In this document: positions 55,602 through 64,000 of the stretch, piece by piece | How the letters are laid out: each line of letters opens with the position of its first letter | How positions within the stretch are numbered: position 1 is the first letter of the stretch | Assembly (NCBI GenBank): GCA_029747585.1 | Contig: JAPEVF010000172.1 | Coordinates: 1 to 64,000 of the forward strand | Reading direction: 5' to 3' | Length of the DNA: 64,000 bases | DNA from: Pleurotus djamor | Taxonomy: Eukaryota; Basidiomycota; Agaricomycetes; Agaricales; Pleurotaceae | Program-made: the position numbers and the translations under genes | Notes under the pieces: generated by a model | What the model was told of the DNA's origin: nothing | Databases searched by the model: none | The model's input: the letters and a program-made list of their open reading frames with translations, nothing else

Positions 55602-56533
55602 CTACAATGACTGATACCATAGTTGAGATAGCTTATGCAAAGCAGCGACCTCCGAGTGACCGATAAGAGCATAGCAGGTGACTTCATCAAGGCAATGTGA
55701 AAGCTCGCGAACCTTCCTTTGAACATGACAAACCTCCTTCAAATTATTGTTGACCCCATCCAACCGTAGCAGCGCATCATGACAAGCCTGCAACGATGAG
55801 TCAATTGAGTTAACCGCATGGGAACTACCTTCGAAGGCGTCCCGATTTGGGTTGCTAAGGTAGCGGCTAACGTGGTCCTCCATATATTGCTTTGTTGAAC
55901 CGTTGGTAAGTGTTGTGAAATCTTGAGCTGCCTGTCTCAGGACGCGGAGCCACCCATCCACGTCCGATGGTTTATTCCTAGGGATAATGTCAAGGTGCTG
56001 AGCCAGTATGACAGAAAAGCCATACGATGCGATAGCGGGAACGGTCCGGGTCTTCCGCATGGAACTCAAGAGTTCCTTGTTTCTAGGACAAATCATAAAT
56101 ATAGAGATAGATGGCTTAAAATAAATAACGAGACCTTTGAAGCGAGTCGGCGTTGTGGCGGCGAGCCCGTTTGGCCAAAATCATCTTCTTGTTCCTAGAA
56201 CGAAAGACTTAGTGATCTCTCACTTTCGCGTAGATTAAAGAGAACATACTTATGATAACTTCGCTTACTCTTTTCTCGATTAGCCAGTATCTTCTCATCG
56301 TCGGTAACGTAGAGCTTTGAGCGACTCCGTTTAATTTTGGGCTCAAGGGGCCTATCTTCCGCCGGTGTGTGTATATGTCTGAATGTCACAGAACTTGGAA
56401 GTCAGGGTCATCACATTCGCCCACCGTGGCTAGACGTTAGTACATACCGGTAATAATAACGCTTTGTTTTGCTTCGGTTGGCTGCGGCCTTTTCTTCCGG
56501 TGTGTGATAGAGTTTGGGACGACCACAGGCCAT
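55602..56533 (-). CDS. protein with two tandem basic (bZIP-basic-region-like) motifs
   Basis: Exon 1 encodes GRPKLYHTPEEKAAANRSKT then KRYYYR. Exon 2 encodes the related RSRSKLYVTDDEKILANREK then SKRSYHK. Exon 3 is NKKMILAKRARRHNADSLQR. A long fourth exon (NKELLSSMRKTRTVPAIASY, then GFSVILAQHLDIIPRNK, and helices such as CHDALLRLDGVNNNLKEVCH) ends LSQLWYQSL. About 245 residues. [GS]-[RK]-x-K-L-Y-x-T-x-x-E-K-x-x-A-N-R-x-K-x-K-R occurs twice in a row. Each resembles a bZIP basic region and the first opens with an AT-hook-like GRPK. Probably DNA-binding. No name known. It sits 238 bases from a divergent neighbour. Confidence 0.65.
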
Positions 56534-56771
56534 GGTTGGTGTGAGGTGGTTGGGGTATTGATTTAATGCACGAGTTGAGCCCAAGTACAAAGTCTGACCT
56601 TTAAGGAAAGCTTACTTTTATTCATTTCTCGCAGTCCCTCCCAGTTTTCCGCCTTCATTAATATCTAGCAATATTCATAGAGCCGTTTGGTACTATACTA
56701 TCATATTGAGGGGTGGACTATGCGCCTGGTTCGCATTGAACGAAATAATTTGTGGTTCCCCCCTAATAGCA

Positions 56772-57530
56772 ATGGCATCATGTGATCATGGTTCAAAGTC
56801 GGATTCCGTGCGTTCGGCCGTTTCAACGTCAACTCTCACAGGGACCACTGACCCTGAACGTTCCAAGGTCTGTCCCCCAAGCCTGTCTGGAATCCATGCA
56901 TCATGTCCTAATACCGTCATTCCCAGAATGCGAAGCTTGCAATTCCTAGCAACACGACCCGATTTATCCTTTGAGCGAGAACAACAGGAGAATGAATTTC
57001 GAACATTCCTCCTGCCTTACTGGTTGTCAGTAGGCCGAACTCGTGAAGAACGAACCGAGTTCTTGGATGCTGTGTGGTTGATTTATTTTGACCGTTTCCC
57101 CTTACACAACCCACCCCTGGATTGGGAAAGGTGCCAGCGCCGTCTTCGACGTGTAAAGCGTGTACGTCCCCCTCTTACCCACACCCTCATGAAGAAACTC
57201 AGTATCTCCTTCATCCTCCTCTTCCGAAGTCATTTGCCTCGAGCTTGTTCATTGATGGAGTGCTTCACCCAGTTCCCCCATACATGGGAGACTGGCGGCC
57301 AGTACTTTCCCTCCCAGCGGACCGAATCCGAAGGGTAAGTTTTTCCGCCATCCTTTATCTTTGTCTTCTGTCTGATGTTTCGTTTTGCCAACTTCTAGCG
57401 CGATGAATGGCTTCGAACCCACCAGGGACTCCCCGTTAATGCTGTCCACCACCAGTACATCGTGGCGTTTGAAGATGATAATGACCCCGAAGACGATTCC
57501 GAATGGTTTGATCCTGCTTATTTCGAGTAG
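56772..57530 (+). CDS. hypothetical protein upstream of KDZ gene
   Basis: Three exons. MASCDHGSKSDSVRSAVSTS; FLATRPDLSFEREQQENEFR; LDAVWLIYFDRFPLHNPPLD; WERCQRRLRRVKR; then YLLHPPLPKSFASSLFIDGV and PPYMGDWRPVLSLPADRIRR; then RDEWLRTHQGLPVNAVHHQY and an acidic end, WFDPAYFE. About 215 residues, all joins in phase. An earlier in-frame ATG (56706) exists. I prefer 56772. No family recognised. It lies 143 bases before the KDZ transposase on the same strand and may be part of that element or of the accessory cluster to its left. Confidence 0.55.
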
Positions 57531-57631
57531 TGCTACTTCCCATGTACCATGCTGGCTCGCATTCTTGACATTCTAATGCTAATACATGTTTCCCGGTCCA
57601 TATCCCATTTCCTCACGCCCACCTTGGACTT

Positions 57632-57637
57632 TATAAA
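57632..57637 (+). promoter_or_regulatory. TATA box of the KDZ gene
   Basis: TATAAA in CTTTATAAAGGCC, 41 nt before ATG 57673. Confidence 0.5.
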
Positions 57638-57672
57638 GGCCCACACATTCCTGCAACCCCCCCCCAAACGCA

Positions 57673-60600
57673 ATGCCCCCGAAACGAAGTCTTATTGACT
57701 GTGATTCTTATCTTAGACCCAAGAAAACCACCACCACGACACGGTTTTTGCACCGGAGTGTTGAGGCGTCACCACAGACATCGCTGGCCTCACGTAATCT
57801 TGCCTTCACTTCCCGCCCGCCCTCGGAGCCAGATCCAACAGCACTCATACCACAACTCGCAGATGATGTTCCCGAGTCGGCTAATACATTTGGGGAACTG
57901 GATGTCGCCGCGGAGGAGCCTAACGACGAAGAAAATGACAATGTTGTTGATCCAGCACTTGTACGGCGTCAGCGGGTAGGTCGATTATTCTTTGATGCGG
58001 AGTTTTTGGTTCACTCGTTCTTATTAAGGTCCCACTGCTGATCACCTGGCTGCCTAAACGGGACACCTACGTCGACGAGTTCCTTCGACTTGAGGGCCGC
58101 GAGGGTCTTGATGATTGTTGTGTAGGCTGTGAAGGGGAGAGCCAATTTACATGTTTCAAATGTTTTACGCCTGGTCTGATGTGCCAGTCTTGTATCGTCT
58201 CCGAGCACAGCACAGCCCCGTTCCATGAGATTTCGGTGAGTAGACTCCTTCGATTTTGAAGCAAATCAACTCAATATCCATTTACAGCAGTGGAATGGAG
58301 ATTTCTTCGAAAGAGTCTCTCTCATGTCCCTGGGGCTGTCTATCCAGCTTGGACATCCCCTCGGCGAAGCTTGTCCCTCTCCGATTCCCGCGTTCAATGG
58401 AACGTTCAAGATACTCACGTTTACGGGAATAGTCGAGACAAATCTCAATTTCTGCAACTGCCTGCAAGCATCAACACGGTACCAGCAACTACTTCGTGCG
58501 CGTCTGTTTCCCGCGACACATCAAGAACCGAGGACAGCAGCAACTTTCGAGGTTCTTCGCCATTTTCAGTTGCTGAGCTTTAATTCCAAAGTATCGGCGT
58601 ACGAATATTATCAAACCCTTGTTCGGTTGACCGATAATGTTGGAAACCCAATACCAGTGAGTAGAGGGGAGTGTCGAGCAAGCCTGCGTCGAACTAACGG
58701 AAGTCCATTAGAAAAGCTATGGATTGTGGATGTCAATGGTGCGGCAGTGGCGCCACATCACCCAGATGAAGCGATTCGGTCGGGGACATTGTGGAACCGG
58801 CATCAAAGGGACTCAAGAAGGCGAGTGTGCGGTTCTCTGTCCAGCATGCCCCCATCCGGGAAAGAACCTCCCGGATAATTGGGAAGACGTGCCACCAGCA
58901 TCCAGGTTCGGTGTTTCGTGATATATCGTGAACGTTCATTGGCTAATTCATTAGCACAGGTGGCTGTATACTTTGTTCCTCGCCATTGATGCAAACTTTC
59001 GCCTCAAACGACTCGACGTCTCGACTGACGAACGGGATCCTTCGTTAAACAAAGGATGCGCGTTTTTCGTTGAAGAATCAAAGTACAAAGATTTTTTTGT
59101 CACGGTTCACTTCCATCAACATCGAAGATGAGAGTACATGCCATGAGTATGATGCCGTCAAACAAGCTAACATCCGCGGTGGTCACGGTACTACCGCAAG
59201 TGGAGTTGGCACAATAGAGTGTAGCCGCCATGACATGAAGCGCCCCCTCTCCGTTGGCGATTTGCAAAAAGGCGAACGGTAAGCAGCCAGTACCAACAAA
59301 TTTATTGTGATTCAATCATAAAAATTATAGATACATTAACATGGACTATCTGTACTTCTCGAGTATCGGTCATCATTCCCCGAACCGCCTGTGTGTATCC
59401 TACGATATTGCGTGTCAATGGCGCAAGAAACTCGTTGCCCGTTCAAGCATATATGGACCCGAGGTAGTATCTGACAGATTTTCCCAGCTCCATACCACCT
59501 ACCTCGTGCCGAAGTTCCACCTCTTCGCTCATCGGACCGCTTGCCACATCGAATATTCATTCAACTTAACCCCGAGGGTTGGTCGCACTGATGGCGAGTC
59601 TCCAGAACGTGGCTGGGCGGCCATGAATCCTATCGCCAGTAGCACCAAGGAGATGGGCCCTGGTTCCCGACGAGACACCCTGGACGACCATTTCGGTGAT
59701 TATAACTGGCGGAAAGTTATATCCCTGCGTGAGTATCGTACTATCGTGTCTCCTGTAAGCAACTAGCTCTTACCCGTGAGCCAGATTCCACTCTTTTGAC
59801 AAGGTTTGAAGAAGCCATTGAGATGAAGACAGCCCATATTGCGGCCTTCTTGGACTTTAGCGCCTCCCTTTCCAATTCGTCAGTCCAACAGTTCTCACAC
59901 GCGGTCTGGAAGTGGGAGCAAGACTATTCTCAGGATAACCCCTTCGAGGCAAAGGTCCCAGAAATCACACAGGCCAAGATCCGTCGCCAGCTGGCTGATG
60001 AAGACGCAGCTGCGATAGCTCAAGATTCGCACATTGCCCACAGTGACACAAGTCCCCGAACCTTGATTGCTCAGGGCGTAGAAATCGAGGATCAGCAGCT
60101 CCGTCTCGCTACGGACGCAGCAAAGCTTGGTCCTCATTCAACCGAAATTCAACAGACACATATCATTGAACGCCGAAATCGATTACATCGACGGATCGCA
60201 GCCTGGCGCCTCGTACAGCAGCTCTATATCCCCACAGTCACTCCGTTCATACTCAATGATGGACACGCCTCAGACATTGATCCGGAATGTCTGCACCTTT
60301 ACCTGCCTTCCGCAATGATGCCATCAGACGACGCGGAAGCACTTCTCCCACCAGAATTGCTACGTCTAGCTGAGTATGAGTGGCGTCTTCGATACGCCCA
60401 GGGTCTCGACCACCTCGCTGAACTTCGACGGCTTCTTCTCCTTCGCAGTACAATGTACCAATCCAAGGATCGCTATTCGCGTGGGCAGTACCACAGTACA
60501 CGGAGTGCCACCCTCCTAGCCAACGTTCAAGCTCGTGTGAACGAGACAAGGGACCGTTACCGAGCCTGCTACAATGCACTTGTCAAACTTAGTAAGCCGT

Positions 60601-61149
60601 TGAAACAGACAGGATGGGAAACTATCCTGCGACGATTAGACGACAACGATGTGCGGAGCTTACGTCAAGGACAGGATTTGAGTTCGTTGGAGTCCGAGGG
60701 CAGCAGGCAGGCCGAGGGTTTTAGGACACTTTCGTGGATATGGTCCGCTCAGCGACCATCGAACGGAAGCGGTGACGCCACCGCCAATATGAATGAAGGT
60801 AGTTCATTGTTTTTGTTTCGAAATGTCAGACTCATGACCTTGTGACTCAGCTCTTCGTATTGAATGGTGCAAAACTCGCGCAAGGGCTCATCGCTGGCAA
60901 GAGGAGTGCCTCCTGCTTCATGAGGAAATGCGACGTGTCGTCCAATTCCATGAATATCAAACAAACATTTGGACGAGCCGCGCGGAGGTCGTGGAAACCG
61001 AAGGAAAAAGGGCGTATGCTTTGCGGCAGGCTAGCATTCAGCGAGGACTAGCCGACAAGTGTCGAAAGAGCTGGAGTGTGGCGAACAGTCGAATGCTGAA
61101 TCCTGAGCCATTTGTCGAGGCGCCCATGACAAGTTCCATAGTAGGATAG
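57673..61149 (+). CDS. KDZ transposase with CxC2-type cysteine cluster
   Basis: About eight exons from MPPKRSLIDCDSYLRPKKTT. The cysteine cluster CCVGC...FTCFKCF...LMCQSCIVSEH is the CxC2-like module that precedes many KDZ (Kyakuja-Dileera-Zisupton) transposases. The DDE core shows LFLAIDANFRLKR (Asp 58988-58990), LCVSYDIACQWRKKL (Asp 59404-59406), PKFHLFAHRTACHIEYS and GRTDGESPERGWAAMNP (Glu 59596-59598), with ECSRHDMKRPLSVGDLQKGE between. A long helical C-terminus ends MTSSIVG, TAG by 61149. About 1,050 residues. One break: a T7 run at 59092-59098 shifts the frame at KYKDF, and the next block (RFTSINIEDESTCHEYDAVK) is in the neighbouring frame. With one T fewer the protein is continuous. 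Otherwise intact. Confidence 0.88.
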
Positions 61150-61348
61150 GTTTTGATATTGTCGAATAAACTCATGTCCTGATCGAATTATCAGAGGCGG
61201 AACGTCAAGCTATGTTTTCATAAGCCGAGAAGCTGAACCCGATTGCGATTCAGTATTCAAAACAGGCAATGGGGCGGGCACGAATTGGGCACGAAGCGGG
61301 CAATTGTTGGGCAACTGCTTAAGTAAGCTCACCCAGTGCTTCAGTTCT

Positions 61349-61412
61349 GACGTGATATATTGCTCGTTTTCTCTTACCCCCAACGATGTATCACTCTTAC
61401 ACGGTAACTACC
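61349..61412 (+). pseudogene. fragment of the 50924-52319 gene family
   Basis: DNA here (GACGTGATATATTG, then TTACCCCCAACGATGTATCA, then GGTAACTACC) matches the reverse complement of 52016-51935 in the gene at 50924-52319 with a short deletion. In translation both give D-[MV]-I-Y, then T-P-N-D-[AV]-S-L, then G-N-Y. The flanks do not match. A dead scrap of a dispersed sequence. Confidence 0.6.
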
Positions 61413-61427
61413 GTATACGATATATAA

Positions 61428-61634
61428 CTAGGTACGGCACTGGTGGGAGGGGAGCTGGCTTGCGAGAACGTCAGGGGAGTGGAGAACACTCTCTAGATCG
61501 GCGTCGGTGGGACCAGTGGGCGTGATGTCGGAGGTGTCGTCGGGGACGTCAGAAAGGGTGGAAAGGGTGGAAAGGGTGGAAATAGGAGAGGTGGGGTTGG
61601 AGACGGCTTCTTCTTCTTCGGAAATGCTGGACAT
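61428..61634 (-). CDS. short acidic Ser/Thr-rich frame behind a TATA box
   Basis: ATG 61634 opens MSSISEEEEAVSNPTSPIST followed by LSTLSTLSDVPDDTSDITPT, encoded in part by a nine-base tandem repeat (GGTGGAAAG on the plus strand, about 61549-61584), and stops at 61428. A TATAAAT (61697-61691) lies 57 nt upstream. It begins just past the 3' end of the Ty3/gypsy polyprotein, on the same strand. Possible start of a gag gene downstream of an LTR, truncated where the dispersed fragment begins. This is inference, and the rest of 61150-61767 shows nothing else. Confidence 0.3.
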   Translation of the reverse strand: MSSISEEEEAVSNPTSPISTLSTLSTLSDVPDDTSDITPTGPTDADLESVLHSPDVLASQLPSHQCRT

Positions 61635-61690
61635 GGTGAAGTGGGAAGGATTGCGAAAGATGGGGAATCAAGTAAAGAAGAGGAAGGGGA

Positions 61691-61697
61691 ATTTATA
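61691..61697 (-). promoter_or_regulatory. TATA box, possible LTR promoter
   Basis: TATAAAT on the minus strand 71 bases past the polyprotein stop and 57 nt before ATG 61634. Position fits an LTR U3 promoter, but LTR ends were not identified. Confidence 0.3.
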
Positions 61698-61767
61698 TGA
61701 GATGAGAAGATAATACGAAATGAAAAAGAAATAAAATGTACTTTTCACGAGGTCGCCACTTTGACAT

Positions 61768-64000
61768 CTAAGCAAACTCGATTTGCACGTCGTTAGGGGG
61801 TTTTCCCTTTCCAAGGGGTAGGTCTTTGACATCTAAGATGCCGAAGAGGTCCAAGTAGGCTTGCATGGCGTGGAGCTGAGAGATTTGGTGATAAGGTAAC
61901 CAGGTCATATCGCCGGATCGCCATTTTAACTCGAAGAGAGCGTTCGAGCCCTTGCCAGAGTGAGAAACAATCTCGTCGGCGGCCCATTCAAGGTCGTCAT
62001 CGTTGATCTCGAATAGTTCATCATTAAGGCGGCCGGGGAAGAGGCGATCGTCATTGGGTACGTGGATTCGAAGAAGAGAGGAGTGAAAACCATTGTGAAT
62101 TCCTCGTTTCACGAGGCGAGGGGGTAGCTCTAGTGCAAAATTATCGCCACCCTTGGCCTTAGTGATCTTGTAAGGTCCGACGAATTTTGGTAGTAGCTTG
62201 CGGGTTAAACCCTTAGGAAATTTGAGGTTTTCGGTTGACAGATAGACCAGATCTCCAACAACGAAGGGTGCTGGACGCCGCTTGTTATTGGCGTCGCGAG
62301 TTTGTTTAACACGAGCCGCGAGGATTGAGTCGTGAGCTGCGATGATAGCTAGACGTTGTCGTTCGGCGAAGATACGAACTCCAGGGTATTCGTTCGTGGG
62401 TGGTTCGTTCCAGATGAGAGATCGGGGTAGTCGGCCGTAGTTCAAGAAGAAGGGAGAGTAGCCCGTCGATCCCGACTTAGCCATGTTGATTGCAAATTCA
62501 ATGGCAGGGAGCTTGGTCACCCAGTCCTTCTGGCTAGGAGAGATACATTGGCGAATCATCTGGGTGATGGTTCGATTGGCCCGCTCGGTTGCTCCATCCG
62601 TCTGGGGGTGGTACGCGCTTGACATTCGAAGCTCGGTCCCTATGAGCTCGTGGAGCCGTTTCCAGAATCTACTGGTGAACCAAACGTCGCGGTCACTAAC
62701 AATGAAAGAAGGGAGACCATGGAGTCGATAAATCCGGTCGAAAAGTAATTCCGCAACTTGGATAGCTGTGTAAGTCGTTCTGCTAGGTACGAGGTGGACC
62801 ATGGCTGATAGCAGGTCAATTACGACCGTGATAGAGTCGTAGGACGCGTCTCTGTCCTTCGATTCGGTGAGTGGTCCCACGAAGTCCATCCCGATGGCTT
62901 CCCATGGGCGTGTGGCGATAGGCATGGTGTTGAGAAGCCCGTACGGTCGTTGATTGTCCGGTTTCGTACGTTTACAACGCATACACGACTCGCAATACGC
63001 CTGAGTGTCCTTGGCCATTTCTTTCCACCACACATGGTCTCGCAGGTAGTCCAATGTTTTCCTATAACCCAGGTGAGCCAAGAGTGTGTGGGCTTCTGCT
63101 ATGACAATCTCACGAACGTTGCGGTCTCGCACCATGATGTGGGGAATGCATAGGCGTCGTTCCTTCCCAACTATCAGGTAAACCAAGTTGTTTTTGACCT
63201 CGAAGTTCCTAAACTCATTTGGTCGGTCGATTATAGACTTGAAAACCGTATCCTTCGAGTATTGACCTTTGAGTTCCTTTTCTAGGTCGATACCGCCGAT
63301 GCTTTCTCGTACAACTTCGTTGAAGGTGAATGGAGGGGGGTTGATAGACGAGTTTGGTGGTCCGGCGGCCTCTGTGTTAGAATTAGGCGCGTCTTCAGGG
63401 TCGACTGAGAGGTTACTGACTGGTTCAGTCTGCTTCTCTTTTCCTTTAGCTGCCTGACTGCGAGTCTTTGGTCCTTTTTGCGTCGTCGTCGATGAGGAGG
63501 ATGAGGAATTTGCTTGTGTGTCCGTATTCCCGCCCTCCTTTCGTTCTCGTGGGCCATGAAGAACGAAATTCGATCTCCCAAACCGCTTCGAGAACTCCGC
63601 GCTAGTCTCGACCCTGGGCACCGCGCCCATAACGGTTACGTCTACCGTTGATGACTCCGCGGAGGTAGAGAGAGTGGAAGTAGAGGGGACCGATGCCATC
63701 AAGGCTTCCTTACCCACGTAAAGTGCCACGGAAGTGAGCATCGTGGGGTCATGCTTCCCCTCCACCACGTCGTGGTACGAATATTCACTTCTCGCCCTCC
63801 GCGTCCCCTTTGCATCATTCGAGTAGATCCTCGAGAGTGCGTCGCTCAATACATTTTCTTCGCCGGGGATGTACACGGGCTCGAAGTCGAATTCGCCTAT
63901 TTTTTCTATCCAACGAGCCTGCCTACCGGAGAGGTTCGGTTGCTTCAGAATGTGCGTCAGTCCCTTATGATCAGTCAACCACTTGAACTTGGTTCCTTGT
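61768..64000 (-). mobile_element. pol: Ty3/gypsy chromovirus polyprotein, 3' part
   Basis: An open frame runs off the right edge of the window and ends at 61768. In order: the end of RNase H (LTDHKGLTHILKQPNLSGRQ, EFDFEPVYIPGEENVLSDAL); an acidic/Ser linker; the integrase zinc knuckle (HTLLAHLGYRKTLDYLRDHV then CESCMRC); the integrase core (MDFVGPLTES, VIDLLSAMVHLVPSR, FIVSDRDVWFTSRFWKRL, SAYHPQTDGATERANRTI) with D, D and E present; a GPY/F-type segment (PKFVGPYKITKAKGGDNFAL); and a C-terminal chromodomain-like block (AADEIVSHSGKGSNALFELK then WLPYHQI). Chromodomains direct integration to marked chromatin. No stop or frameshift in about 740 residues, so the element may be young. Reverse transcriptase, protease and gag lie beyond the window. 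Confidence 0.9.

Noticed and set aside
59099..59132. A 34-nt intron in the KDZ gene as an alternative to the frameshift
   Set aside because: It would delete RFTSINIEDE, which fits the protein when the T run is one shorter; 34 nt is also below other introns here.
1..64000. tRNA, rRNA, CRISPR arrays, bacterial operons
   Set aside because: No cloverleaf, rRNA or regular repeat-spacer pattern was seen; intron-rich genes make this a eukaryotic sequence.

Overview
The window reads as a piece of a filamentous basidiomycete (Agaricomycete-type) chromosome. Genes are broken by many short introns (about 45-70 nt, GT...AG, with CTGAC/CTAAC-like branch sites). Gene families are typical of mushrooms: F-box proteins, CBM1-linked GDSL esterases, DUF2828 and DUF6532. 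Transposon families known from basidiomycetes are also present: KDZ with a CxC2 cysteine cluster, Plavaka, and a chromodomain Ty3/gypsy element. I saw no tRNA, rRNA or CRISPR. All gene models were spliced by eye, so exon edges are inferences.

Region 1 (1-8.4 kb): a fragment of an Spt5 NGN-like gene; a repeat-rich gene with two in-frame stops; a predicted membrane-anchored coiled-coil protein; a WD40 protein; a truncated SUN-domain piece; and a small GAACGCCATTCG repeat field.

Region 2 (8.4-27.4 kb): a dense accessory island. Two TET/JBP-type 2-oxoglutarate/Fe(II) dioxygenase genes face each other (plus strand 8.4-9.7 kb, minus strand 17.9-14.7 kb). Between and beside them lie a DUF6532-like gene and several small basic or coiled-coil genes. 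Next comes a Ulp1-type SUMO protease gene followed by a Plavaka transposase on the same strand, then an F-box gene and another coiled-coil gene. Two intergenic tracts rich in GAAAGC (10.3 and 27.1 kb) bracket much of it. Modified-cytosine enzymes, a SUMO protease and a transposase together suggest a mobile or transposon-associated epigenetic gene set. That reading is inference.

Region 3 (28-50.4 kb): mostly ordinary genes. They are a divergent HSF-type transcription factor with a probable GC-AG intron, an F-box/LRR-like protein, an uncharacterised protein with an internally duplicated domain, a lactonase-type beta-propeller, a mitochondrial class III CoA-transferase, a DUF2828/vWA protein, a short-chain dehydrogenase, a small acidic protein, two tandem CBM1-GDSL (CE16-like) secreted esterases, and an HHxxxDG acyltransferase.

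Region 4 (50.9-64 kb): a second accessory block. It holds an uncharacterised proline/histidine-rich protein, part of which recurs at 61.35 kb; four closely packed genes of basidiomycete-restricted look, one carrying an RNase H1 N-terminal hybrid-binding domain and one a duplicated basic motif; an almost intact KDZ transposase; and the 3' part of a Ty3/gypsy chromovirus polyprotein running off the right edge.

Single N bases and several reading-frame breaks sit in homopolymers, so some apparent frameshifts are probably sequencing artefacts.
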